Counted from the stretch's first letter, positions 9,736 to 19,664 are shown. The stretch: 64,000 nucleotides of DNA from Rhodococcus antarcticus (GCF_026153295.1 NZ_CP110615.1:1-64000); one strand, 5' to 3'. Notes: generated by a model not told the origin, from the sequence alone. Translations and numbers: made by a program.

Positions 9736-11139
9736 TGGGGGGCTCGGGTCTGATGGTAGACCGGGCCCGTGCCAGCGGGCGGAGCATCCGGGCGGGACGA
9801 CGCTGGCCGGTGCTCGGTTGGGGCAGCCTTGCGGCCGGTTCGCTGTTCGCCGGTGCCCTGGCGGTCACGAGCCTGCAGCTGCTCGGTCTCGTCCTGCTCG
9901 CAGCCGGGCTCGCCGTGCTCTTCATGCGTCCCGTGTGGGCCGCGCTGGGGGTGCTGGTGGTCCTGCCGTTCCCCGTGAGCGTGGTCCCCGGCGTTGGTCT
10001 GCAGATCGGCCTCTCCGACCTGCTCGTGGTGGTGGCAGTGGTGGGCTGGGGCGTACAGGTGTTGTTGAACCCCCCCGAGGGCTTGCGGACCCGCACCGTT
10101 CGCCCCGTCTCGCTCGGCCTGCTGGCCTACGGTGCCGCCGCCGGCCTGTCCCTGGTGTTCCATCCCAGCCAGGTTGGCGTCATCACGATCGTCCAGCGGG
10201 TGATCATCGTCGTGGGACCACTGCTGGTCGGTGCCCTCGTGGTCCAGTCGGGCCGGCTGCGCCTCGTGCTGGAGGGGTACCTCGTCTCGGCCTCGGTCCT
10301 CGCCGTGGCGGCGATGGCGTCCTCGGGCAGCGAGGGTTTCCTGGGGGTGCAGAAGAACCCGGCCGGCGGATACCTCTCCGCGGGGCTCATCATCGCGGTG
10401 GTGGTGCGTCCCAGCCGTCGCTGGGTGCTGTACGCCCCTGTATTGGCCGTTGGGACGCTGGCCAGCCAGAGCCGCGGGGCGCTGCTCGGCCTGGGCATCG
10501 GGGTAGGGGTGACTCTGCTGGTGGTCCGCTTCCGGGAGCGGCGTCGGCTGGTGGTGGCCTTCGCCGCGGCGGCCGCGGCGCTCGTGGCGGCCTTCCTCGC
10601 CCTCCCCGGCAAGCGGCAGGTCCCGTCTCCTGGACACCTCCAGCAGCACCGACTTCGCCCTCCGCTACCGGGATGAGTTCGCCGCCGACGCCCTGGACGC
10701 GTTCCGGGCCCACCCCTGGATCGGGGTGGGGGTGGGCAGCTACACCGGGGGACGGCGCCAACCCGGTATCGGGGACCCTCACCAGGTCCTGTACTTCCAG
10801 CTCGCCGAGGGCGGTGTCGTCCTCCTGGTGGGGTTCCTGGTGCTCGTCGCCGTCACCCTCTGGGTGGCGCTGCGGAGCGCGGGACGGACCCCGCTGGCGG
10901 TAGCGGCGCTGGCGGTGCAGATATCGACGTTGGTCCACGCGCTCGGTGACGTGTACTGGGTTCGTGGCACGCCGACCATGGGGTTCCTGCTGGTCGGCGT
11001 GAGCCTCGCGGTGGTGGCCCTCGACCGGCAGGGTGACCCGCGCGGGCTGGAGTGGACCACCCGGCGGCGCGGCGGCGACCGCCAGATCGCGCCGCTGGTG
11101 CCGGTGGCCACCAGCGCCGGAGCCCACCGTGGGGGCTGA
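9735..11139 (+). pseudogene. O-antigen ligase/polymerase-like membrane protein (Wzy-like), +1 frameshift
   Basis: Polytopic membrane protein likely to polymerise lipid-linked repeat units at the outer face of the membrane. The ATG at 9735 overlaps the kinase stop. A second ATG at 9753 has a G-run about 10 nt upstream and may be the true start. Ten or so hydrophobic segments are visible. The family's large loop contains HPWIGVGVGSY and a following PHQVLYFQLAEGG, typical of Wzy_C/O-antigen ligase. The frame breaks at CCC 10622-10624. Dropping one C reads KRQVRLLDTSS and continues into the loop, giving about 467 residues. As with the two other frameshifted genes, an extra C explains the break. 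Confidence 0.83.
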
Positions 11140-13000
11140 GCCCGCAGGCGAACCGTTCGTGGTGGTCGTGGCCTTCCACGGGGCCGAGGCGCTGCGCTTG
11201 GCTCTCGACCCCCTAGGCGGGTTGGACGTCCTCGTGGTCGACAACTCGAGCTCAGCGGATGTGGCGCGAGTCGCGCGGGACACCGGGGCGGAGTACCACG
11301 ACGCGGGCGGGAACCTGGGCTTCGCCCGTGCGGTCAACCTCGGGGTGGCGCACGCCGCCGGGAGGGACGTGGTGCTGGTCAACCCGGACGCGGTGGTGGA
11401 CGCCGACACGGTGGTCGCGCTGGCGACCGCCCTGCACGAGCGAGGCGGGCGGGTGGCGGCGGCAGCCCCGAGGCTGACGGGCCCCGCGGGTGAGGACCAG
11501 CGCGTGCGGTGGCCGTTCCCCACCCCGGTCGGGGCCTGGATGCAGGCGCTCGGTGCCGGACGGTGGATCCCGGCGGAGCCGTCGTTCCTGGTGGGGGCGG
11601 TGCTGGCGCTCAACGCGAAGGCTCTGGCCGAGATCGGTGGGTTCGAACCGTCCTACTTCCTCTACGCCGAGGAGACCGACTGGCAGCGGCGAGCGGTGGG
11701 CGCCGGCTGGCGCTTGGTGCAGGTCGACGGTCTGACGGCCACCCACGTGGGCGGAGGGACCAGCAGCGACGAGATCCGGCGCGAGGTGCACTTCCACGCC
11801 GGGGGCGAGCGCTACGTGCGCCGGTGGTTCGGGACCCGGGGCTGGGTCTCGTACCGCGCGGCGACGGTGGTGGGCAGCGCGGTGCGTGCCGTGGTGCTCC
11901 CGGGTGAGCGCGGGCGGGTGGCGCGGCGGCGGGCGGTGATGCACCTGCGGGGACCGATGCGGGTCGAGCGCGCGCTGCGGGTGGCGGGGCACCGGTCGGT
12001 GGTGCACGTGGTGCTGACCGACGCCTTCGCCGGTACCGAGCAGCTGGTCTGCACGGAGGCGGCGGGTCTGGCCGCCCGAGGGTGGGACGTCACGGTGGTG
12101 GGGGGTGACCCGGTGCGGATGCGCGCTGCGCTCGGGCCGGACGTGCGACACGTGGCGGCACCGACCGTGCTGGCCGGGCTCCGCGCTCTGGGCCGGGTGG
12201 GCCGGCCGGACGTGGTGCACGCCCACCTCACCGCGGCCGAGCTGGCGGCCGTGCTGGCGCGTGTGGTCACCCGGGCTCCGGTGGTGGCCACCCGGCACAT
12301 CGCTGCCCGCCGAGGCGCCACCCCGCTCGGTGGGCTGGTGGCGCCGGTGGTCCGGCGCGGCCTGGCTGGGCAGATCGCCATCAGCGAGTTCGTGGCAGCC
12401 GCGGTGGGGGAGCGATGCACCGTGATCCCCAACGGGGTGGCGTCGGTGCCGCCGGGCACCAGCCCTCGGCAGCACACGGTGCTGGTGCTGCAACGGCTCG
12501 AGCCGGAGAAGTCCACCGACGTGGCCCTGCGGGCGTGGGCGGCGTCGGATCTGGCCAGTGCAGGGTGGCGGTTGCAGGTGGCGGGCACGGGCCGAGAGCT
12601 CGGTGCGTTGAAGAGGTTGACTCGTACGCTGGATATCGACGCCTCGGTGGATTTCCTGGGGTGGGTGGGTGAGCCGGGTCTGCTGCTGGACGCCTGTGGG
12701 CTGTTGTTGGCTCCCGCGCCCGGGGAGCCGTTCGGCCTGTCGGTGGCCGAGGCCATGGCCCACGGTGTCTCCGTGGTCGCAGCCGACGGGGGCGCGCACC
12801 CGGAGGTGCTGGGCCCGGAGGCGCTGCTGTTCGCACCCGGCGACCACGAGGCGGCCTCGGAGCTGCTGCGCACCCTCGCCGGGGACGTCGGCGAGCGGTC
12901 CCGCCGGGGGGCGGCGCTCCGGGAGCGGCAGCGCCAGCTGTTCACGGTGGAGATGCACCTCGACGGTGTCGAGCGGGTCTACACGCGGGTGACGTCGTGA
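11129..13000 (+). CDS. Bifunctional glycosyltransferase: GT2 domain fused to GT4 domain
   Basis: Two cytoplasmic glycosyltransferases on one 623-residue chain, which may add consecutive sugars. The start is the GTG at 11129, with GGAG 6 nt upstream, overlapping the previous stop by 11 nt. The open frame extends upstream to 11033 without homology. Residues about 5-290 are a GT2 fold of the rhamnosyltransferase type (VLVVDNSSS, NLGFARAVNLG, LVNPDA, FLYAEETDWQRR). Residues about 300-620 are GT4 (acceptor start VVHVVLTDAFAGTEQ, donor motif PFGLSVAEAMAHG). It overlaps the next acyltransferase by 4 nt (GTGA), so the genes are translationally coupled. The sugars are unknown. Confidence 0.9.
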   Translation: MGAEPAGEPFVVVVAFHGAEALRLALDPLGGLDVLVVDNSSSADVARVARDTGAEYHDAGGNLGFARAVNLGVAHAAGRDVVLVNPDAVVDADTVVALATALHERGGRVAAAAPRLTGPAGEDQRVRWPFPTPVGAWMQALGAGRWIPAEPSFLVGAVLALNAKALAEIGGFEPSYFLYAEETDWQRRAVGAGWRLVQVDGLTATHVGGGTSSDEIRREVHFHAGGERYVRRWFGTRGWVSYRAATVVGSAVRAVVLPGERGRVARRRAVMHLRGPMRVERALRVAGHRSVVHVVLTDAFAGTEQLVCTEAAGLAARGWDVTVVGGDPVRMRAALGPDVRHVAAPTVLAGLRALGRVGRPDVVHAHLTAAELAAVLARVVTRAPVVATRHIAARRGATPLGGLVAPVVRRGLAGQIAISEFVAAAVGERCTVIPNGVASVPPGTSPRQHTVLVLQRLEPEKSTDVALRAWAASDLASAGWRLQVAGTGRELGALKRLTRTLDIDASVDFLGWVGEPGLLLDACGLLLAPAPGEPFGLSVAEAMAHGVSVVAADGGAHPEVLGPEALLFAPGDHEAASELLRTLAGDVGERSRRGAALRERQRQLFTVEMHLDGVERVYTRVTS

Positions 13001-14028
13001 CGTCGGCCACGGTCCGTCCGCCACGCTGGGAGGCGCTGGACGGGCTCCGGGCCATTGGCGTGGTCCTGGTCGTGTTCTTCCACACCAACAGGCTGCTGCC
13101 CAACGGTTTCCTCGGGGTCGACGTCTTCTTCGTCCTCTCCGGCTTCCTCATCACCACCCTGCTGACGGGCGAGGTGGAGCGCCGCAGCCACATCGACCTG
13201 CCCGGCTTCTACCGTCGCCGGGGGTTGCGTCTGGTGCCGGCGCTGGTCGCCGTGTGCCTTTTCGTGGTCCTGGTCGCGCTGGCCACCGGCCGGCAGGTCG
13301 TCGCGATCGCCGAGGGTGCGCTCGCATCGGTGCTCTACGTGTCGAACATCTGGCTGTACTCCGGGCACGACACGCCCCTGCTGCAGCACACGTGGACGCT
13401 CGCCCTCGAGACGCAGTTCTACCTGGTGTGGCCCCTGCTGCTACCGCTGGTGCTGCGGCGCCGCGGGCTCGGCCCGGTCTTGCTGGGTGCTTACGTCCTA
13501 GCCGCGGTGGTAGTGCCGTTCAGCGGCACCGATCCGGTGGTGGACACGTACGTACGCGCCGTGGGTCTGCCGTTGGGCTGCGGGCTGGCACTGGTGCTGC
13601 GCGGGGGCCGCGCGGAACGGTGGCGCCGTGCGCTGGCGCCGGTCGCGGTCCCCGCCCTGCTCGCCCTGGTCGTGCTGGCCGCCCTGCCCACACTCCCGAC
13701 GGCCGACCTGGTCCCGGCAGTGCTCACCCTGCCGGTGGTAACGGCGCTGGTGGCGCCGGGCCGGCTGACGTCGGTGCTCTCGTCAGCGCCGTTCGTCTGG
13801 GTGGGACAGCGGTCCTACGGGCTCTACCTGTGGCACTTCCCGATCGTCTCGCTGGTGTTGAACCACGCGCCACAGTCTGCGCCGCGGGCGGTGCAGATCC
13901 CGGTTGCGGTGGTGATCTCTGTGGCCGTCGCCGCAGCTTCCTACCGGTGGGTGGAGCAACCGTTCCTGCGGCGCAAGCGGTCCGCTACTCGTGAATCGCG
14001 AGGCAGTCAGCCGAGCACGCCGGCGTAG
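12997..14028 (+). CDS. Acyltransferase 3 family membrane protein
   Basis: OafA-like membrane O-acyltransferase of 343 residues. The GTG at 12997 forms a GTGA overlap with the upstream glycosyltransferase stop. The N-terminus reads RWEALDGLRAIGVVLVVFFH, with the family's Arg and His, followed by FLGVDVFFVLSGFLI. About ten hydrophobic segments follow, and near the C-terminus is SYGLYLWHFPI, also a family hallmark. No extra SGNH domain is attached. It probably decorates the same glycan as the fused glycosyltransferase it is coupled to. The 3' end overlaps the convergent GT4 gene by about 20 bases. Confidence 0.92.
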   Translation: MTSATVRPPRWEALDGLRAIGVVLVVFFHTNRLLPNGFLGVDVFFVLSGFLITTLLTGEVERRSHIDLPGFYRRRGLRLVPALVAVCLFVVLVALATGRQVVAIAEGALASVLYVSNIWLYSGHDTPLLQHTWTLALETQFYLVWPLLLPLVLRRRGLGPVLLGAYVLAAVVVPFSGTDPVVDTYVRAVGLPLGCGLALVLRGGRAERWRRALAPVAVPALLALVVLAALPTLPTADLVPAVLTLPVVTALVAPGRLTSVLSSAPFVWVGQRSYGLYLWHFPIVSLVLNHAPQSAPRAVQIPVAVVISVAVAAASYRWVEQPFLRRKRSATRESRGSQPSTPA

Positions 14029-15101
14029 ACCGCGCGGTACTCGAGTGAGAGCCTTACCCAGGAGAGTTCCTCCGCGTGGTCAATTCCGCACCTGGCGGGA
14101 GTGGGATTCTGCAGCTCGGCGATAATTGCTCCGGCCAAAACGACTGGGTCGTGCACATCAGCCGGCCGGCCACAGTCACCGGCGGCCTCGGCCAGGCCGG
14201 TGCCGGCGGAGTAGACCAGCCCCCGCCCCGCCGCGAGCGCCTCCACCGCGACGATGCCGAACGGCTCGATACGGCTGGGGATCACCGCCACGCGGGCGGA
14301 ACCGAGCAGCCCACGAACCCCCGTGCGGTCCAGGGACCCCACGAGGGTCACCCCGGCCCCAGCCCGACCGCGGAGCTTCGGAGTTTCCGGCCCGTCGCCG
14401 CCCAGCAGTAGTCGTGCGTCCGGGATGCTCTCCCGCACAAGTGGCCAAGCTGCGAGGAGGAGGTCGAAGCCCTTCTGCGGCACGTGGCGCCCCCACGCGG
14501 CGGCCACAGGCTCATCGGTGCGCTCCGGGACGCCGATCCAGTCGGCGGGGTCTACACCGTTGGGGATGACAGTGGAGTCTCGAAAGCGGGGGGCGAGCTG
14601 TCCGGCCGCCTCGGCGGTCCACGCCGAACAGCTCGTCAGGGCGGCGGCGGACGCGGCCGAGGTCCGCAGGTGCCGGCGCATCCAGGCGCTGCGCTGGTAG
14701 AGGTGTCCGGCGTCCATCTCCGTCTCACCTTGGGAGGTGATGACCAGCGGAACACCATGACGCCGGCACCAGCCATGCAGCGGGGGCAGCTGGGTCGAGG
14801 GGCACACCACGTGCACGAGGTCTGGCACAGGTCCGAGCGCGTCGAGCGCGGAGCGGGTGGGACGCAGGCGCGCCAGGTGGTGTAGCACGCGCCGCGGCCG
14901 ACGGCCGGGGGCCGTGAAGGGAATGCGGCGGACGGGTACACCCTCGACGATTTCGGAGGCGGGAAGCGAACCGGGGTGCTGGTTCGTCACCACCAGGACG
15001 TCTTCGCCGGCGGCCAACAGGTGCTGGGCGATCTTGAGGGTCAGCTCCTCGACGCCCCCGCGGTGGGGCGCGAACGCGCTGGGCGCCAGCCAGATCCTCA
15101 C
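14007..15101 (-). CDS. GT4 glycosyltransferase
   Basis: Retaining glycosyltransferase of 364 residues with a GTG start. The acceptor domain opens RIWLAPSAFAPHRGGVEELTL. The donor domain includes VIPNGVDPADW, AAWGRHVPQKGFDLLL and the EX7E-type segment EPFGIVAVEALAAGRG. It lies directly downstream of the UDP-glucuronate decarboxylase on the minus strand with a 27-base gap, so the two are probably cotranscribed. This makes UDP-xylose or UDP-glucuronate a reasonable guess for its donor, by context only. It converges on the acyltransferase at 12997-14028 with a short 3' overlap. Confidence 0.88.
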   Translation of the reverse strand: MRIWLAPSAFAPHRGGVEELTLKIAQHLLAAGEDVLVVTNQHPGSLPASEIVEGVPVRRIPFTAPGRRPRRVLHHLARLRPTRSALDALGPVPDLVHVVCPSTQLPPLHGWCRRHGVPLVITSQGETEMDAGHLYQRSAWMRRHLRTSAASAAALTSCSAWTAEAAGQLAPRFRDSTVIPNGVDPADWIGVPERTDEPVAAAWGRHVPQKGFDLLLAAWPLVRESIPDARLLLGGDGPETPKLRGRAGAGVTLVGSLDRTGVRGLLGSARVAVIPSRIEPFGIVAVEALAAGRGLVYSAGTGLAEAAGDCGRPADVHDPVVLAGAIIAELQNPTPARCGIDHAEELSWVRLSLEYRAVYAGVLG

Positions 15102-15128
15102 TCAGGTCCTCCTCGGATCCGACGGCCC

Positions 15129-16064
15129 TCAGGTGGTGCGGAAGTACTCGACGGTATGCGTCATACCCTCGTCGAATTCGACCGTCGGCACCCAGCCGAG
15201 CACGTCCCGGGCCTTGTCGATGACGGGCCGGCGCTGGCGCGGATCGTCGGATGGCAGGGTAAGGAAGTCGATGGTGCTCGAGCTACCCACGAGCGCGATG
15301 ATCCGCTCGGCGATCTCCAGCATGGTGAACTCGCGGGGGTTGCCCAGGTTGATCGGCCCGGTGACCTCGTGCGGGGAGTCCATCAAGCGGATGAGGCCGT
15401 CGACCAGGTCGGAGACGAAGCAGAACGACCGCGTCTGCTCGCCGGTGCCGTAGACGGTGAGCGCCTCACCGCGCAGCGCCTGCATGATGAAGTTCGAGAC
15501 CACGCGGCCGTCGTCCGGGCGCATGCCGGGTCCGTAGGTGTTGAAGATCCGCGCGACCTTGATGGGCAGGTCGTGCTGGCGCCGGTAGTCGAAGAACAGC
15601 GTCTCCGCGCAGCGCTTGCCTTCGTCGTAGCAGGAGCGCGTGCCGATGGGGTTGACGTTGCCCCAGTAGCTCTCCTCCTGGGGGTGGACCGTGGGGTCGC
15701 CGTAGACCTCGGAGGTCGAGGAGAGCAGCACCTTAGCCTTCACCCGCTTGGCCAGGCCGAGCATGTTGATCGACCCCACCACCGACGTCTTGGTCGTCTG
15801 CACCGGGTCGCGCTGGTAGAAGATCGGCGAAGCCGGGCAGGCCAGGTGGTAGATCTCGTCGGTCTCGACGTACAGCGGGAACGTGACGTCGTGGCGCTGC
15901 AGCTCGAAGCGGGGGTGGCCCAGCAGATCGGCGACGTTCGACCGCGCCCCGGAGTAGAAGTTGTCGACGGCGAGCACCTCATCACCCCGCTCCAACAGGG
16001 CTCGGCACAGGTGGGCGCCGATGAATCCAGCGCCGCCGGTCACGAGAACACGACGCGTAGCCAT
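15129..16064 (-). CDS. UDP-glucuronic acid decarboxylase (UDP-xylose synthase; extended SDR)
   Basis: Converts UDP-glucuronate to UDP-xylose using bound NAD+. The 311-residue length suits the stand-alone decarboxylase type. The nucleotide motif GGAGFIGAH is at residues 10-18, [10 protein letters not shown] at about 115-124, and the catalytic Y-X3-K at Tyr146 and Lys150. The segments [12 protein letters not shown] and [10 protein letters not shown] are strongly typical of UXS. ArnA-like formyltransferase parts are absent. Its substrate is made by the dehydrogenase at 1-1308, so the locus can make both UDP-GlcA and UDP-Xyl. It is divergent from the GT4 gene at 16135. Confidence 0.93.
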   Translation of the reverse strand: MATRRVLVTGGAGFIGAHLCRALLERGDEVLAVDNFYSGARSNVADLLGHPRFELQRHDVTFPLYVETDEIYHLACPASPIFYQRDPVQTTKTSVVGSINMLGLAKRVKAKVLLSSTSEVYGDPTVHPQEESYWGNVNPIGTRSCYDEGKRCAETLFFDYRRQHDLPIKVARIFNTYGPGMRPDDGRVVSNFIMQALRGEALTVYGTGEQTRSFCFVSDLVDGLIRLMDSPHEVTGPINLGNPREFTMLEIAERIIALVGSSSTIDFLTLPSDDPRQRRPVIDKARDVLGWVPTVEFDEGMTHTVEYFRTT

Positions 16065-16134
16065 GACGTCCTCACAGTTTGTTGGGATGAAGCAACAGGC
16101 AGTGTGTCAGAGGATTTGAAAGTACCCTTCGCTT

Positions 16135-17193
16135 GTGGAGGAAATGAGTGGAGCGGCAGCCCGCTTGGGGGCGGGTCGTGGGCCAGTCGTCCTCGCGACT
16201 CGCCCGCCCGCCTGGCTGGGCGGTGGCACCCATGTGCGTCAGATGTCCGAAGCCGTTCGTCGGCACGGCACGCCGGGCGACCGAGTGGTGCACGTCGGAT
16301 CACTGCGGGGCGGACACGCGGACCTGAGGCTGCCGGCGGGCGTTGTGGGCCGTGTTGGGCCGCGTGTTAGTCGCACACTCGGGGCCGCACTCTGGCGAGG
16401 AGCGAATGTGCACCGGGTCAGCGTGGACCTGCCGCCAGCACGCAACGAGATCATGAGCATCCTCGACCTGGCGCCGCTGCACTTCTCCGACGAGGGTCGA
16501 CTACCGAGGAACCTTCGCGAGCAGGTGTGTCGTGCTCGTGGCGTCGTGGTCTCCACCCACCTGATTGCGGACGAGGTTCGGCGTGAGCTCGGTGCCGAGA
16601 AGGTGTGGCTGATACCGCCCGCCGTCGGCGATCGGTTCTACGAGCACCGGTCGTCGGTCAACGAGAGTGTTCATCCATACGTGCTCCACGTCGGTGGTGC
16701 GACCGAGCGGAAGGGACTCGACGGTCTTGCCCGCGCGTGGCCTGTCGTCCGAGCTGCTGACCCTGATCTCGACCTGGTGATGGTCGGCCCGGTGCACGCC
16801 ACCGGGCGCACGAAGCTGCTCCGCCTTGACGGGGTTCGGTGGGTGGGGCAAGCCGATGACGAGACTGTGCTCGACCTGATGATCGGCGCGCGCGCAGTTG
16901 TCGTGCCGTCCACCTACGAGGGATTCGGGATGCCGGTAGCGGAGTCGATGGCACTGGGTAGCCCGGTCGTGGTGCTGGCGGGAACCGCCCCGGCTGAGGT
17001 GGGAGGCGACGCGGCGTTCTGCGCAGCAACCGGAATGGCGGACGACCTCGCAGAAGCGATTCTCGGTGCAGTCGTTGCCCGGGAAATCGAGCCCAGGCGA
17101 CTGGCTGACGGCGTCCTGACGGCCCAGCAATGGACTGTCTCTCACATCTGTCGCGTCCAGATGCAGGTCTATCAAGAGGCTTTCGGCGGATGA
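16135..17193 (+). CDS. GT4 glycosyltransferase
   Basis: Family 4 glycosyltransferase of about 352 residues. The GTG at 16135 is taken as the start, but the ATG at 16144 is close behind with GGAGG just 2-3 nt before it. Donor-domain signs are VLHVGGATERKGLDGL, VRWVGQADDETVLDL and the EX7E segment TYEGFGMPVAESMALG. Its codon use is less GC-biased than the genes before 15 kb and marks the start of a lower-GC block. It stands alone, with the decarboxylase divergent on the left and a 630-base empty gap on the right. Confidence 0.88.
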   Translation: MEEMSGAAARLGAGRGPVVLATRPPAWLGGGTHVRQMSEAVRRHGTPGDRVVHVGSLRGGHADLRLPAGVVGRVGPRVSRTLGAALWRGANVHRVSVDLPPARNEIMSILDLAPLHFSDEGRLPRNLREQVCRARGVVVSTHLIADEVRRELGAEKVWLIPPAVGDRFYEHRSSVNESVHPYVLHVGGATERKGLDGLARAWPVVRAADPDLDLVMVGPVHATGRTKLLRLDGVRWVGQADDETVLDLMIGARAVVVPSTYEGFGMPVAESMALGSPVVVLAGTAPAEVGGDAAFCAATGMADDLAEAILGAVVAREIEPRRLADGVLTAQQWTVSHICRVQMQVYQEAFGG

Positions 17194-17825
17194 TCGCCCT
17201 GCGATGTGAAAGCGTACCGCTTGGGGTGCGCATCTGTTACGCCGACCCTCGTCGAGGGTGACGGGCAACGTCCTCTGTCGCAGGTGCGTGAGGTTGGCTC
17301 AATCGTGCGCAGGACGGGCAGGCGCCGATGATCGGCTGTGTGGCCGTCCGAGAAGCGGGCCAGCACGTCCTCCTCAGAGCCGGGAAGCACTCGTGGAGGT
17401 CCAGATTGGCAGTACCCCGAGGGCCCGGGACCGGGTAACCTTCAGCACCAAAGCATCCCAGATCCCTCGACTGAACGAGATCCAGGAGTGCACCAACGTG
17501 TGAAGTCGGTCCAAGGGCCGAAACCCTGCCGGTGTCTCTACTCGTGCGGTCTCGCCTCGGGGCATGACCGCTCTTTCGTTAGGTCTATCGCGGCGGCGTC
17601 GGCCACCTCGGCGCCGACGTAAACTAATTTCATCTTGCGCCGCGGGTAAACCTTGCGCCGCGTTTAGGACAGCTGCACTGTTTACGACACCGGCTCTTCC
17701 TCGGAGCGTTAGGTTGACTTGCACCAACTACGCATTCTATCGCGTCGGTGTGGACAGGTTGCAAGTTTCCAACGTATCGACGGACCTATTCAACCAGGTT
17801 GAATTCCTCGGATGGAGATTGACGG
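17194..17825. other. Long AT-richer intergenic gap
   Basis: About 630 bases with no frame that resembles a protein. A small stem (CGTCGGC at 17597-17603, GCCGACG at 17613-17619) followed by an A/T-rich tail could end transcription from the left. TTGACT at 17714-17719 with TCTATC 16 bases later is a weak promoter candidate for the gene at 17826. Nothing else stands out. Confidence 0.35.
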
Positions 17826-18881
17826 ATGCGCGTGCTGCTCACCACGCTACGCAACCCTTTCGTCGGAGGACACAACGTCCAAGCCAAGATGACTGCCCTG
17901 TCACTTCGCTCACTCGGAGTGGACGTCGAGATGACCGACGATCCCGCGCCCGACCCGTATGGATTCGATATTCTTCACAGCGTCGGCGAGGGAGTGAACA
18001 GGGCCACCGTTCGGCGCGCGCGTCAGCATGGCGTGCCCGTGGTCATTTCTCCCATTTACTGGAGGCTCTCCTACATCTACGGCGAAGAACGTCCACTCAC
18101 ACCTACCGTGCTCGCCGGTAGAGCGCGAATGGCTGTGGCGCTTGGCAGGAGAGCGATTCAGGGGTCTGAACATCCCGCGGCGGCACGCCTCATCAACCGT
18201 CGAATCGAGCTCGGGATGCTCTTTGAGGCAGCTGATCTGCTGCTGCCGAACAGCACTAGTGAAGGCGACGCGATCAAGGCGGAGCTGGGGGTGGAGACAC
18301 CGATGCGGGTGGTGCCGAACGCGGTCGACCCAACGATGTTCCGTCACGCCGAGCCCGTTGGTTCTCGTGAAGGGGTGCTGTGCGTGGGACGAATAGAGCC
18401 TCACAAGAATCAGCTCGGTCTGCTGCGGGCGCTACGCGGCTCCGGAGTACCGGTCACGATCGTAGGGCCAGTTCACCGTGACCACCTGAGCTACGGGAGA
18501 GCCGTGTCGAAGCTCGCATCGAGAACCGGCGCAACTGTGATGGACGCACTTGCGCCTTCGGAGTTGCCCGACATCTACAGGTCACACAAGGTGCACGTTC
18601 TGCCAAGCTGGTTTGAGACCACAGGATTGGTTACACTCGAGGCGGCACTATCCGGGTGCACTGTGGTGTCCACCTCGCGCGGGTTCGCGCGAGACTACTT
18701 CGGGGATCTCATCAACTACTGCGATCCGGCTGATCCAAGATCGATCACGCATGCAGTAGACGGCGCACTTGATGCGCCTCCGTGTCCCGAGCTGGTGGTA
18801 CGAATCCTGCAGAATTTTACATGGTGGCACACTTCACGGGCCACCATGAAGGCCTACGAATGGGTGCTCGCGGCAAGGTAG
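17826..18881 (+). CDS. GT4 glycosyltransferase
   Basis: A 351-residue glycosyltransferase starting at ATG 17826 with RVLLTTLRNPFVGGHNVQ. The central PNAVDPTMF and GRIEPHKNQLGLLRAL segments mark the GT4 donor domain. The usual EX7E position reads WFETTGLVTLEAALSG. The next gene, an FkbM methyltransferase, follows after 30 bases on the same strand, suggesting a two-gene unit that adds and then O-methylates a sugar. GC content is visibly lower than in the flanking locus. Confidence 0.87.
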   Translation: MRVLLTTLRNPFVGGHNVQAKMTALSLRSLGVDVEMTDDPAPDPYGFDILHSVGEGVNRATVRRARQHGVPVVISPIYWRLSYIYGEERPLTPTVLAGRARMAVALGRRAIQGSEHPAAARLINRRIELGMLFEAADLLLPNSTSEGDAIKAELGVETPMRVVPNAVDPTMFRHAEPVGSREGVLCVGRIEPHKNQLGLLRALRGSGVPVTIVGPVHRDHLSYGRAVSKLASRTGATVMDALAPSELPDIYRSHKVHVLPSWFETTGLVTLEAALSGCTVVSTSRGFARDYFGDLINYCDPADPRSITHAVDGALDAPPCPELVVRILQNFTWWHTSRATMKAYEWVLAAR

Positions 18882-18911
18882 TACAGGCTTTCGACGACGC
18901 GGGAGGAGCTC

Positions 18912-19664
18912 ATGTCTATTCTTCACAGGCTTCGGGTGATTGCTCAGCGGTTTGGCATCGATGTTATTCGATTCGATCCGCGTACGGCCGACGAGATCCG
19001 ATTGGCCACCATTATGACGAGCCTCGACGTCGAGCACGTCATCGACGTCGGCGCCAACGTCGGCCAGTTCGCGTTGACGGCGCGCGGCGCTCTGGGTTTC
19101 ACGGGCCGGATAGATTCCTTCGAGCCGGGAGCCGACGCGTTTGAACAACTGCAAGGGCAATCCAGGCTGGACCCAGGCTGGTTCGTCCACCGCTTGGCCG
19201 TCACTGATGTTTCGGGGCCTGTAACTCTGAATGTGTTCGGCGAGTCGGACCTCAGCTCGCTGTCTTTGCCTTCTGAGGCAGGACGTGAAGCCTGGAAGGC
19301 AGGTTGGCGAGCGAAGCCGGAGGTTGTGGACGGAGAGCGGCTGGATCAAATCTCATTGCCGGCGTTACACCGGGTTTTCCTCAAGATCGACACGCAAGGC
19401 CATGATTGGAACGTCATAGAATCGGCTCGAGGACTCCTGGACCGAGTTGTCGTGCTGATGACGGAACTCTCGCTAGTCACGTTGTACGAGACGTCAATAC
19501 CGGCCGCCGAGGTGATCAGGCGACTTGACGCCATGGGTTTTACTCTAGCAAACTTGGTGCCGGTCAATCGTGTAGTTGGTAAGCAGTACCTCCTCGAGGC
19601 CGACGGAATCTTTATCCGTCGCGAGCCGGGTCTGCACTCGACCAGGTCAGATCGAGCTCAGTAG
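18912..19664 (+). CDS. FkbM family methyltransferase
   Basis: SAM-dependent methyltransferase of 250 residues, probably O-methylating a sugar or another hydroxyl. The ATG at 18912 is preceded by GGGAGGAG. The SAM-binding motif is VIDVGANVGQFAL, followed by GRIDSFEPG (acidic end of strand 2). The C-terminal LKIDTQGHDWNVIESA is the FkbM hallmark. It follows a GT4 gene in the same unit. Its 3' end overlaps the convergent GT2 gene by 7 bases. It is one of three FkbM proteins in the locus. They differ enough to suggest separate acquisitions. Confidence 0.9.
   Translation: MSILHRLRVIAQRFGIDVIRFDPRTADEIRLATIMTSLDVEHVIDVGANVGQFALTARGALGFTGRIDSFEPGADAFEQLQGQSRLDPGWFVHRLAVTDVSGPVTLNVFGESDLSSLSLPSEAGREAWKAGWRAKPEVVDGERLDQISLPALHRVFLKIDTQGHDWNVIESARGLLDRVVVLMTELSLVTLYETSIPAAEVIRRLDAMGFTLANLVPVNRVVGKQYLLEADGIFIRREPGLHSTRSDRAQ

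Noticed and set aside
11252-13024. A 590-codon minus-strand frame opposite the GT2-GT4 fusion
   Set aside because: Shadow frame without homology; the plus-strand motifs are clear.
17374-17727. A 117-codon minus-strand frame in the 17.2-17.8 kb gap
   Set aside because: No start with a ribosome site, no codon bias and no recognisable motif.
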